Origin: an uncultured Eubacteriales bacterium
GTDB lineage: Bacteria; Bacillota; Clostridia; Oscillospirales; CAG-272
Reading direction: 5' to 3'
Assembly (NCBI GenBank): GCA_949878535.1
Contig: CATLAS010000043.1
Span: 1-6,751, forward strand
Length of the DNA stretch: 6,751 nucleotides
Under the pieces are notes generated by a model, which was given only the letters and a program-made list of their open reading frames with translations, had not been told where the DNA came from and did no database searches. Shown piece after piece: positions 1-5,584 of the stretch. Within the stretch, counting starts at the first letter, position 1, and every line of letters starts with the position of its first letter. The translations under genes and the position numbers were made by a program.

Positions 1-2061
1 AGGCGCACAATTATAAAGCGGCAGGATGACAACAGGATATTCGCTTCCTTGACTTTTATGCACAGTAATCGCATATGCATGCTCCAATTCTTCCAATTGA
101 GAAAACGCATAATCGGTCATGCGACCGTCAAAATCAATCAGCATTGTTTCTGCGGATGCATCTATAGAATCTATTTCGCCGATGTCGCCATTGAAAATGC
201 CGAGTCCTTCCAGTCCTTCTTTTACCCATTCTACTGAATAGTTGTTTTTGATCTGCATAACCCGGTCCCCATCTCGAAATACAACTCCGTGGGCACCACG
301 CTGGGATTTTTCCGGAGCAGGCGGATTCAGTATGCTCTGCATCAGTAGGTTCAGCTCTTCTGTGCCGGCCGCGCCTTTTCTGGAAGGTGTGATTACTTGG
401 ATCCCGGCGGCGAAATCTGTGCCGTATGCTTTCGGCAGTCGATTCTTTACCAGATCGGCAACGGTATTTGCAATGGAAGCATCTGTATCCCGGGAAAGAA
501 AGAAAAAGTCTGGTGCGTGATTGCTGATATCCGGTATGCGTCCTTCATTGATGGCATGTGCGTTCAGAATAATCATGCTTTCGCTGTCCTGACGGAAGAT
601 TTCGGTGAGACGTACTGTAGAAAAGCAATCACAGTCGATCAAATCCGCCAAAACATTACCGGCGCCTACTGATGGAAGCTGGTCTACATCTCCGATAAAG
701 ATCACACGTGCGCCGGGTTTGACGGCACGGAGTAACGCTTCCAGCAGAAGAATGTCAATCATAGAAGATTCGTCTATGATGATTACATCTTCATCCAAAT
801 AATTGGAGGCATTCCGTGCAAATAGCGGATCGGTGTTGTCGTTATGTTCCATTTCCAGCAGGCGGTGGATTGTTTTTGCTTCACATCCGGTTGCTTCACT
901 CATACGTTTGGCAGCTCGTCCTGTAGGCGCAGCCAGTGCAATATCCATATCCAATGCCGAAAAAATTGAGATTAGTCCTTTGATAATGGTTGTTTTTCCT
1001 GTGCCCGGTCCACCTGTTAATATGAGAACACCCCGGTCAAGGGCGGCGGTGAGTGCCTGCCGCTGTTCTTTTGCATATCGGATACCGGACAAACGCTCCG
1101 TGCGGTCAATAAACGCGCTGATATCTGCAGAATCAATTTTAGGACACTGTACATGCAGTTGAATCAGCTTGGAAGCGCTGTATACCTCCGCACTGTGATA
1201 TCGGGGCAGATAGATATAGGGAACATCCTCTCGGGTTTCGCAAAAGAGCTTTCCAAGCTGCAACAGCTTGTCAAGTCTTATGGAAACCAGGTCATCTGCT
1301 ACGGATAAAAGCTGTGCGGTTTCCTGAATCAGTGTACTGCGCTGCAGGCAGGTATGTCCGCTCCCAAAAGCAGCAGTGGTTAAAATATGAGTTAAACCGC
1401 CTCCGATGCGTTCATCGCTGTCTGCTGCGATACCGCAGGTTTTGGCGATTGCATCTGCACGGCGAAATCCGATTCCGCTGAAGGAATCGCACAGGCGGTA
1501 TGGATTGGAACGAATCATTTCGATTGCACGTCCGCCCCATTTTTTATAAATTTTCATAGATGTAGAGGTGCCGAAAAAATCCGCACAGAACATCATTACG
1601 TTACGAGCGCCAGATTTTTCTATAAAGCTTTCCGACATTTTATCAGCTTTCTGTTGACTGATGCCTGGAAGTTCAGCCAGCCACTCTGGATGGAATTCCA
1701 GCACCTCAAACGTATCTTCTTCAAATTTTTCTACGATACGCGCGGCTGTTTTGGGGCCAATGCCTGCTATGGCACCGGAGGACAGATATCGTAAAATTTC
1801 TGCTTTAGAGGTAGGAAACTGTTTTTCGTAGGTTTCCACACGGAATTGCCTGCCATAGGTAGGATGGGTTGTCCATTTTCCGGTGGCACAGATAATATCA
1901 CCTTCACCGATATAGGGAAGTGTCCCCACGATTACCACGGGAAGTCCGTCCTCTCCTTCAACCTCGCATACGGTATAACCGCTGTCCTGGGAACTGTATA
2001 TTACGGAGCCTACGGTGCCTTGGATTGTCTCTGATTCGGTGTTATGATGTTGTTGTTGCAT
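1..2061 (-). CDS. recD2: RecD2-type ATP-dependent DNA helicase, C-terminus cut off by window edge
   Basis: Superfamily 1B helicase that unwinds DNA 5'-3' using ATP and acts in DNA repair and replication-fork maintenance. The frame is open for all 687 codons from an ATG at 2061 to the left edge, with no stop. Seen: an N-terminal domain beginning MQQQHHNTESETIQGTV, helix-hairpin-helix motifs around residues 95-110 (GIGPK) and 131-140 (LPGIS), the family-typical GIGFRRADAIA at 196-206, a Q-motif (AKEQRQAL, Gln333), Walker A GGPGTGKTT at 350-358, Walker B IIIDESSM with D430/E431, GDVDQLPSVGAG at 457-468, the IFRQ region near 488-491, and motif VI VHKSQGSE at 667-674. The long N-terminus with HhH motifs separates RecD2 from the RecD subunit of RecBCD. 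RecD2 proteins are usually about 720-750 residues, so some 40-60 are missing. The ribosome site AAAGGAG (2074-2080) lies 12 bases before the ATG, rather far, but no nearer in-frame start exists. It is probably translated from the transcript of the small membrane gene upstream. Confidence 0.96.
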   Translation of the reverse strand, partial: MQQQHHNTESETIQGTVGSVIYSSQDSGYTVCEVEGEDGLPVVIVGTLPYIGEGDIICATGKWTTHPTYGRQFRVETYEKQFPTSKAEILRYLSSGAIAGIGPKTAARIVEKFEEDTFEVLEFHPEWLAELPGISQQKADKMSESFIEKSGARNVMMFCADFFGTSTSMKIYKKWGGRAIEMIRSNPYRLCDSFSGIGFRRADAIAKTCGIAADSDERIGGGLTHILTTAAFGSGHTCLQRSTLIQETAQLLSVADDLVSIRLDKLLQLGKLFCETREDVPYIYLPRYHSAEVYSASKLIQLHVQCPKIDSADISAFIDRTERLSGIRYAKEQRQALTAALDRGVLILTGGPGTGKTTIIKGLISIFSALDMDIALAAPTGRAAKRMSEATGCEAKTIHRLLEMEHNDNTDPLFARNASNYLDEDVIIIDESSMIDILLLEALLRAVKPGARVIFIGDVDQLPSVGAGNVLADLIDCDCFSTVRLTEIFRQDSESMIILNAHAINEGRIPDISNHAPDFFFLSRDTDASIANTVADLVKNRLPKAYGTDFAAGIQVITPSRKGAAGTEELNLLMQSILNPPAPEKSQRGAHGVVFRDGDRVMQIKNNYSVEWVKEGLEGLGIFNGDIGEIDSIDASAETMLIDFDGRMTDYAFSQLEELEHAYAITVHKSQGSEYPVVILPLYNCAP

Positions 2062-2084
2062 AAAATCCGCAGGCTCCTTTCTAA

Positions 2085-2270
2085 TTACTGTTTTGTTATG
2101 GATGTATTATCATTATTATACGAGTTTTGCAGGGAAATGTCAATTTCTTCATGGGGTGTTTTTCTGCGTCGGATTCGTCTGACGACAGAGCGCCAGATTT
2201 CCATGGCGGCACAGTAGAGACCAAATACGAAAAAAATTGAAATAAAGATTTCCCCAATCAACTGCAGCAT
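2085..2270 (-). CDS. Small single-pass membrane protein, function unknown
   Basis: A 61-residue protein of no recognised family. It starts MLQLIGEIFISIFFVFGLY. Residues about 4-26 form one hydrophobic, membrane-spanning stretch. A strongly basic patch (RSVVRRIRRRK, about 27-37) follows at once, and the tail is polar, acidic then Asn/Ser/Thr-rich. By the positive-inside rule the tail should lie in the cytoplasm (inference). The start is supported by AAGGGGG at 2277-2283, 6 bases before the ATG. The stop lies 23 bases before the recD2 start, and recD2's ribosome site sits in that gap, so the two are very likely co-transcribed. A terminator at 2403-2437 separates it from metK. It is unlikely to be random: it combines a ribosome site, operon spacing and a coherent membrane-plus-basic layout. 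It could be a regulatory or membrane-anchoring small protein, but nothing in the sequence says which. Confidence 0.72.
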   Translation of the reverse strand: MLQLIGEIFISIFFVFGLYCAAMEIWRSVVRRIRRRKTPHEEIDISLQNSYNNDNTSITKQ

Positions 2271-2283
2271 ATGGATCCCCCTT

Positions 2284-2402
2284 GTCTTGACGCTTCATTG
2301 AAAGCGGGTTGTTAAATTTCGGGAGTGGTTACTCCGTATGCCTACAGTATATGCTGTGTTCTTTCGGTGGGACAGTGAAAAGCCCCGCAAAGACCCTTTC
2401 AG
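2284..2402 (-). promoter_or_regulatory. Gap and leader before the small membrane gene, with candidate -10 and two short hairpins
   Basis: This gene-free stretch lies between the metK terminator and the small membrane gene. Reading leftward, TATACT (complement of 2346-2351) matches five of six bases of a sigma-A -10 box, but no good -35 box sits 16-19 bases upstream. The -10 lies inside a near-perfect 14-base palindrome, ACAGTATATGCTGT (2344-2357), which might be an operator. Downstream are two short dyads: GGAGT/ACTCC with a 4-base loop (2322-2335) and CGCTT/AAGCG with a 6-base loop (2291-2306). The stretch should hold the promoter for the small gene and recD2, because a terminator lies just upstream, but the exact boxes are uncertain. 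Confidence 0.35.
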
Positions 2403-2437
2403 AAAAACAGCGCCTCTCTTACGGGAGACGCTGTTTT
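2403..2437 (-). terminator. Intrinsic terminator after metK
   Basis: Reading leftward, the arms AAAACAGCG (2437-2429) and CGCTGTTTT (2412-2404) pair perfectly over 9 bp. The inner part continues with TCTCC/GAGA-type pairing across a two-base bulge (2413-2414) and a short loop near 2420-2423. The RNA then has a run of five U (2407-2403), partly within the stem. It lies 43 bases past the metK stop and has the right orientation to end the AI-2E/metK transcript. The other strand has only a broken T run, so it is probably one-directional. Confidence 0.8.
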
Positions 2438-2480
2438 ACAGTTCTTTTTCAGTGATATGTGAATATAATTAGGACAGACG

Positions 2481-3653
2481 TCAAAGTCGGAGCCCAGTTC
2501 TGATACTCTTTGCAAGATCCGTTTTTTCCCAGGGAGCGTCCAGATCCTCTCTACCCATGTGCCCGTATGCAGCCAGGGATTTGTAAATGGGACGCAACAA
2601 GTCAAATCGCCGAATAATTGCATCGGGACGCATGTCCAGATTTTGAATCAAGTACTCTGCCATAGCCTCGTCGCTCACGAGTCCTGTGCCGAAAGTATCA
2701 ATCATTAAAGAGACCGGCTTTGCAACACCGATTGCATATGCCAGCTGCACCTCGCATTTTTTTGCCGCCCCTGCAGCTACGATGTTTTTTGCAATATAGC
2801 GGGCAAGATATGCAGCGCTCCGGTCTACCTTGGTGGGATCCTTGCCGGAAAATGCACCACCGCCGTGTCGCGCATATCCGCCATAGGTATCAACAATAAT
2901 TTTGCGTCCGGTCAATCCGGTATCGCCGGCAGGTCCGCCTACAACAAACCGACCGGTGGGGTTGATGTGAATGATTGTGTTTTCATCCATCATATTGCCT
3001 GCGATCGGACGGATCACATATGCTTCAATATCCTTGCGGATGGTTTCCAGAGAAACCTCCGGATCATGCTGGGTGGAAACAACGATTGTATCCAGACGAA
3101 CGGGCTTGTCACCGTCATATTCTACAGTGACCTGGGTCTTTCCGTCCGGACGGAGATAGGGCAGAGTGCCTTCCTTGCGTACCTGCGTCAGCTGCTTTGC
3201 CATTTTGTGTGCCAGCGAAATAGGCAGCGGCATAAGTTCCGGCGTTTCATCACATGCATATCCGAACATCATGCCCTGGTCGCCTGCGCCAGTACTGGAA
3301 GCGTCCTCTCCCTCCTTGGATTCAAGAGACTTGTCTACTCCCATTGCAATATCGGGAGACTGCTCATGGATAGAACTGAGCACGCCGCAGGTGTCACAGT
3401 CAAAGCCGTATTTTGCCCGATCGTAACCGATGCTGCGAATGGTTTCCCGTACAATTGAAGGAATATCTACGTATGCAGATGTGGTGATTTCTCCCATAAC
3501 ATTAACGAGACCTGTTGTCGCAAAGGTCTCACAGGCCACTCGTGCTGTTGGGTCCTGCTGTAAGATGGAATCAAGCACTGCGTCTGAGATCATATCGCAG
3601 ATTTTATCGGGATGCCCTTCGGTAACAGATTCTGATGTAAACAATTTTTTCAT
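2481..3653 (-). CDS. metK: S-adenosylmethionine synthetase (methionine adenosyltransferase)
   Basis: Cytoplasmic enzyme joining methionine and ATP to give S-adenosylmethionine, phosphate and pyrophosphate. The 390-residue length is normal for the family and the gene is intact. It opens with [20 protein letters not shown]; the HPDK at 14-17 holds the catalytic histidine and a metal-binding aspartate. Both family signatures are present: [12 protein letters not shown] at 122-133 and GGGAFSGKD at 264-272. The C-terminal region keeps YAIGVAKP (306-313), and family features run to the last residues. The ATG at 3653 gives the canonical N-terminus. The ribosome site GGGAAAGG (3666-3673) is about 12 bases upstream, so it is not ideal. 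The gene starts 23 bases after the AI-2E family gene ends, with no terminator or obvious promoter between, so co-transcription is likely. I saw no SAM riboswitch in the upstream leader. Confidence 0.98.
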   Translation of the reverse strand: MKKLFTSESVTEGHPDKICDMISDAVLDSILQQDPTARVACETFATTGLVNVMGEITTSAYVDIPSIVRETIRSIGYDRAKYGFDCDTCGVLSSIHEQSPDIAMGVDKSLESKEGEDASSTGAGDQGMMFGYACDETPELMPLPISLAHKMAKQLTQVRKEGTLPYLRPDGKTQVTVEYDGDKPVRLDTIVVSTQHDPEVSLETIRKDIEAYVIRPIAGNMMDENTIIHINPTGRFVVGGPAGDTGLTGRKIIVDTYGGYARHGGGAFSGKDPTKVDRSAAYLARYIAKNIVAAGAAKKCEVQLAYAIGVAKPVSLMIDTFGTGLVSDEAMAEYLIQNLDMRPDAIIRRFDLLRPIYKSLAAYGHMGREDLDAPWEKTDLAKSIRTGLRL

Positions 3654-3676
3654 ATTCTAATGATGCCTTTCCCAAT

Positions 3677-5068
3677 TTATTTCTTACGTTTTCTGCCGTA
3701 AACTTTTTTTTCTGTTTTTTTTATCGCTTTTTTCAAGATTTCCGTTCCCGATTTCTTTTGTTTTGGTTCAGGATCGGGAATGTCGTCCTCTCTTGTCAGT
3801 TCCGGTACGGGGGTATCTTTATCTATAAACACAACGCCCGGATCCAATACATCGCAATACGGGGGATCTGTTTTGTAAAATTCTGTATGTACCGGCGCGT
3901 TTTTATGGCGCAGCCGATTTTCTATAAACTGTTTAAACAGTACATACAGCACTGCTGTTACAGGAACTCCCAGTACCATTCCGGCGAATCCGAAAAGGCT
4001 GCCTGCAGCAGTGATAGAGATGATAACCCATAAGGAACTGATTCCAATAGAATTGCCCAAAATTTTTGGTCCCAGAATGTTGCCGTCGATTTGCTGAATT
4101 GCCACAACAATAATCAGAACCCAGAGAAAGTCTGCCGGTGCAACAATTAGTATCAGCAGGCAGCAGATGAATCCGCCTACAATCGGACCGAAGAACGGAA
4201 CAATATTTGTTATGCCCACAATCACACTCAACAGCGGATAATAGGGAATATTGCACAGCCAGAATACCAACAGGGACAGCAGTCCGATAATGAAGGAATC
4301 CAGAAGCTTGCCAACGATAAATCCACCGAACGTTTCGTGAGTGAATCGTGCCAACCGCACGGTGTTTAAATAGGTTCTGCGTTTGAACAGGGCGGACAGG
4401 ATTTTTTTCAGTTGGGCACACAGCTTTTCTTTGGAATACAGGAAATAGAAGGCGAGGATTACACCAATGACAAAGTTTTTGACTTCTCCAATCAATGCGC
4501 CGCCGTAGCTGATGACGTAGTTTGCGCCGCTTTGGATCAATGTGTAATACTGGGTGAAAAGATCCTTGATATTTAGGGATATGTTGTATTCTGCCAGAAG
4601 AGACGCCAGCGTGTCATGCTGTTCTCCAAGAATTTTGCCGGAATGCTCCCGTACCAGATCGTCCGCAAAAGTTTGCACATTTTCGATGTAAATGTTCATC
4701 TGACTTCCCAAATCCTCAAAGCTTTGTGCGGTTTGAGGGATAATAGCGTAAAGGATCACAGAAATTACGGCGATTGCAGTGAGCAGGGTAAGTATCAGAG
4801 AGAGGGCACGGCGTACGGTATGCATATTGCGCTTTGCTTTTTTAAAGGATAATATTGTTCGCTCATAAAAACACTTAATCGGATTGCACAATTCCGCAAC
4901 GATAAAACCGTATGTAAAGGGAGACAACAGGGCAAAAATCGTTTTGATTGTTTTTGTTACTTCCTTAAAATTATATATACATAAAAATACTGCTGCCGCA
5001 GCAGTAATTGTAAGAAAAGCGTAGAACGCTATGGAAGCATATTTTTCATTTTTTTTAAATGGAAGCAT
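3677..5068 (-). CDS. AI-2E (PerM/YdiK-type) family membrane transporter
   Basis: Multi-spanning membrane protein of the AI-2 exporter (UPF0118) family. Members include the E. coli autoinducer-2 exporter TqsA and Na+/H+ antiporters, so the substrate cannot be read from the sequence. Numbering from the ATG at 5068 (463 residues): two N-terminal spans (about 13-34 and 43-62), a third at 88-112, a soluble amphipathic section at about 113-196, then spans at about 199-212, 250-275, 278-312, 316-326 and 344-378. Family hallmarks are the NIVPFFGPIVGG region (288-299), QQIDGNILGPKILG (325-338) and GSLFGFAGMVLGVP (356-369). The tail after about residue 385 is hydrophilic, first Asp/Pro-rich and then ending in many lysines (KKVYGRKRKK), probably cytoplasmic. 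A TTG at 5074 would add two residues. I prefer the ATG because AGG lies 7 bases before it, but GAGAG suits the TTG about equally well. It is the first gene of the probable unit with metK. Confidence 0.93.
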   Translation of the reverse strand: MLPFKKNEKYASIAFYAFLTITAAAAVFLCIYNFKEVTKTIKTIFALLSPFTYGFIVAELCNPIKCFYERTILSFKKAKRNMHTVRRALSLILTLLTAIAVISVILYAIIPQTAQSFEDLGSQMNIYIENVQTFADDLVREHSGKILGEQHDTLASLLAEYNISLNIKDLFTQYYTLIQSGANYVISYGGALIGEVKNFVIGVILAFYFLYSKEKLCAQLKKILSALFKRRTYLNTVRLARFTHETFGGFIVGKLLDSFIIGLLSLLVFWLCNIPYYPLLSVIVGITNIVPFFGPIVGGFICCLLILIVAPADFLWVLIIVVAIQQIDGNILGPKILGNSIGISSLWVIISITAAGSLFGFAGMVLGVPVTAVLYVLFKQFIENRLRHKNAPVHTEFYKTDPPYCDVLDPGVVFIDKDTPVPELTREDDIPDPEPKQKKSGTEILKKAIKKTEKKVYGRKRKK

Positions 5069-5090
5069 AGGCAAACCTGTTCTCTCAGAT

Positions 5091-5111
5091 TTTGCGTCTT
5101 ATGGACGCAAA
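5091..5111 (-). promoter_or_regulatory. Perfect 8-bp hairpin in the AI-2E/metK 5' leader
   Basis: TTTGCGTC (5091-5098) and GACGCAAA (5104-5111) are exact reverse complements around a 5-base loop. The hairpin lies about 20 bases downstream of the predicted transcription start and just upstream of the ribosome-binding region of the AI-2E gene. No U run follows in the leftward direction, so it is not an intrinsic terminator. Possible roles are a 5' stabilising stem or a protein/ligand-responsive element; the sequence does not distinguish them. Confidence 0.6.
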
Positions 5112-5137
5112 TAACATTTTTACTATATCTTCTTTCT

Positions 5138-5166
5138 ATTTTATATCAGAACCCTTGCGCGGTCAA
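5138..5166 (-). promoter_or_regulatory. Sigma-A-type promoter for the AI-2E/metK unit
   Basis: Reading leftward, TTGACC (5166-5161, five of six consensus bases) is separated by exactly 17 bases from TAAAAT (5143-5138, five of six). The expected start is near 5131, giving a leader of about 62 bases before the ATG at 5068. AT-rich DNA upstream (5170-5220) could act as an UP element. A short dyad, ATTCT-GTT-AGAAT (5171-5183), sits just upstream of the -35 box. Confidence 0.78.
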
Positions 5167-5231
5167 GAGAATTCTGTTAGAATATTGTAAAAAGTTGCTT
5201 CTTTAGATAAAAATTCCTGTTTTGACTGTGA

Positions 5232-5293
5232 AACAGCATTTTCTGCAAATGCATATGTGCACAATCTGTCAAATATCCGTAAAAAATGCTGTT
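5232..5293. repeat. Perfect 11-bp inverted repeat with 40-base spacer
   Basis: AACAGCATTTT (5232-5242) is the exact reverse complement of AAAATGCTGTT (5283-5293). The 40 bases between the arms contain a smaller hairpin (GCATTT/AAATGC, 5236-5252) that shares the left arm, so the two structures would compete in RNA. It may be a pair of protein binding sites or a long stem-loop. No transposase or mobile-element feature accompanies it. Confidence 0.6.
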
Positions 5294-5333
5294 GAATTTT
5301 AACAAAGTATTTTGTGCTAAATGATGAATTTTA
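5293..5333. promoter_or_regulatory. Candidate operator: direct repeats flanking a dyad
   Basis: TGAATTTTA occurs at 5293-5301 and again at 5325-5333, offset by 32 bases, close to three helical turns. Between the copies is a dyad ACAAA-GTAT-TTTGT (5302-5315), whose symmetry extends imperfectly to TTTA/TAAA on either side (about 5298-5321). It overlaps the possible -35 of the small-ORF promoter. A transcription factor binding here is inferred; AT-rich DNA often gives such repeats by chance. Confidence 0.35.
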
Positions 5334-5341
5334 CGTATAAA
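5312..5341 (+). promoter_or_regulatory. Weak candidate promoter for the small ORF
   Basis: TATAAA (5336-5341) resembles a -10 box, and TTGTGC (5312-5317) lies 18 bases upstream as a three-of-six -35 match. The start would fall near 5348, only a few bases before the ribosome site at 5352-5359, leaving an unusually short leader. It is plausible but not strong. Confidence 0.3.
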
Positions 5342-5367
5342 AGGATAAATGAAAGGAGGATTTTTTG

Positions 5368-5469
5368 TTGCAAATCAATAAAAATATTGGGTTTGTAGAA
5401 AAGATAGCAATAAACTTGTTATATTTTGTTCATAAAATATACTACATTTTTCAGAAAAAAATGCTATAA
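5368..5469 (+). CDS. Putative 33-residue small protein or leader peptide
   Basis: A perfect Shine-Dalgarno sequence AAAGGAGG (5352-5359) lies 8 bases before a TTG codon that opens 33 sense codons ending in TAA at 5467-5469. A second in-frame TTG at 5365 is the alternative start. The peptide begins MQINKNIGFVEKIAINLLY and ends FQKKML. It is hydrophobic and aromatic in the middle with spaced lysines, which would fit an amphipathic or membrane-associated peptide. The stop codon overlaps the -10 box of the downstream promoter (5465-5470). Support is the ribosome site and spacing. Against it are the rare start codon, AT-rich composition and lack of a recognised family. It could be a small membrane protein, a leader peptide whose translation affects the ABC permease gene, or a chance frame beside a stray AAAGGAGG. 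Confidence 0.45.
   Translation: MQINKNIGFVEKIAINLLYFVHKIYYIFQKKML
5416..5443 (+). promoter_or_regulatory. Possible upstream promoter for the ABC permease gene
   Basis: TTGTTA (5416-5421, four of six consensus bases) is separated by 16 bases from TATACT (5438-5443, five of six). It lies inside the small ORF and would start transcription near 5450, ahead of the stronger site at 5465-5470. The two may be tandem promoters, or only one may be used. Confidence 0.35.
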
Positions 5470-5470
5470 T
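5441..5470 (+). promoter_or_regulatory. Extended -10 promoter for the ABC permease gene
   Basis: TGCTATAAT (5462-5470) is an exact extended -10 element, with a perfect TATAAT at 5465-5470. The -35 is weak: ACTACA (5441-5446) at 18-base spacing matches only the last three consensus bases, which is tolerated when an extended -10 is present. The start should fall near 5477, giving a leader of about 108 bases before the ATG at 5585. Confidence 0.7.
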
Positions 5471-5476
5471 ACAAAA

Positions 5477-5584
5477 AGAATAAGTAGATAGGGGGTAGTA
5501 TGCCTATCTGCGTCTTTCTCCGCGCGGGGCGCGGAAACTTTCAAAGGAGGATGGTGCTGTAGTTCATTGCAGCTCCGCAGTGCG
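5477..5584 (+). promoter_or_regulatory. Structured 5' leader of the ABC permease gene
   Basis: Hairpin 1 pairs GTAGATAGG (5484-5492) with CCTATCTGC (5503-5511), 9 bp with one G-U. Hairpin 2 pairs TCCGCG (5519-5524) with CGCGGA (5530-5535) around a 5-base loop. A perfect AAAGGAGG follows at 5543-5550, then ATG GTG CTG TAG (5551-5562), and hairpin 3 pairs GCTGTA (5556-5561) with TGCAGC (5568-5573). The permease ATG is 34 bases past the ribosome site; folding of hairpin 3 would shorten that to about 16. TTCTCC (5516-5521), whose 3' part forms the left arm of hairpin 2, could instead pair with GGAGGA (5546-5551) and hide the ribosome site. No U run follows either hairpin, so neither is a terminator. 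I could not match it to a known riboswitch class by eye. Confidence 0.5.

Larger units (their letters stand above)
5167..5367. other. Intergenic DNA between divergent promoters
   Basis: AT-rich DNA with no supported gene. It holds the ATTCT/AGAAT dyad (5171-5183), a TTGACT with no convincing -10 partner (5222-5227), a 6-bp hairpin GCATTT/AAATGC (5236-5252), an 11-bp inverted repeat (5232-5293), a direct-repeat and dyad cluster (5293-5333), a possible promoter (5312-5341) and the ribosome site of the small ORF (5352-5359). This density of symmetric elements suggests that the divergent units are regulated from here, but no known operator was recognised. Confidence 0.55.

Noticed and set aside
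803..1162. Rightward frames across 49-1162 and at 1846-2034
   Set aside because: All lie opposite recD2, whose helicase motifs and uninterrupted 687-codon frame show which strand is coding.
2413..2480. Rightward-acting terminator or gene in the metK downstream gap
   Set aside because: The + strand T run after the stem is broken by ACAG and there is no rightward gene for it to end.
2865..3458. A 197-codon frame on the + strand opposite metK
   Set aside because: It is the antisense of a clearly real, full-length metK with both family signatures; it shows no family features of its own.
3933..4421. A 162-codon leftward frame inside the AI-2E family gene
   Set aside because: It overlaps the transporter in another frame, is rich in Cys, Arg and His like a shifted reading, and has no recognised motifs.
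5075..5131. SAM riboswitch upstream of the AI-2E/metK unit
   Set aside because: The leader is only about 60 bases with a single hairpin; the multi-stem SAM-I architecture and its conserved bases are not present.
5349..5381. A 10-codon frame ATG AAA GGA GGA... overlapping the small ORF's ribosome site
   Set aside because: It has no ribosome site of its own and arises because the Shine-Dalgarno itself is read as codons.
5513..5540. Intrinsic terminator or attenuator at the GC-rich hairpin 2
   Set aside because: The stem is followed by AACTTTCAAAGG, not a U run, so intrinsic termination is not supported.
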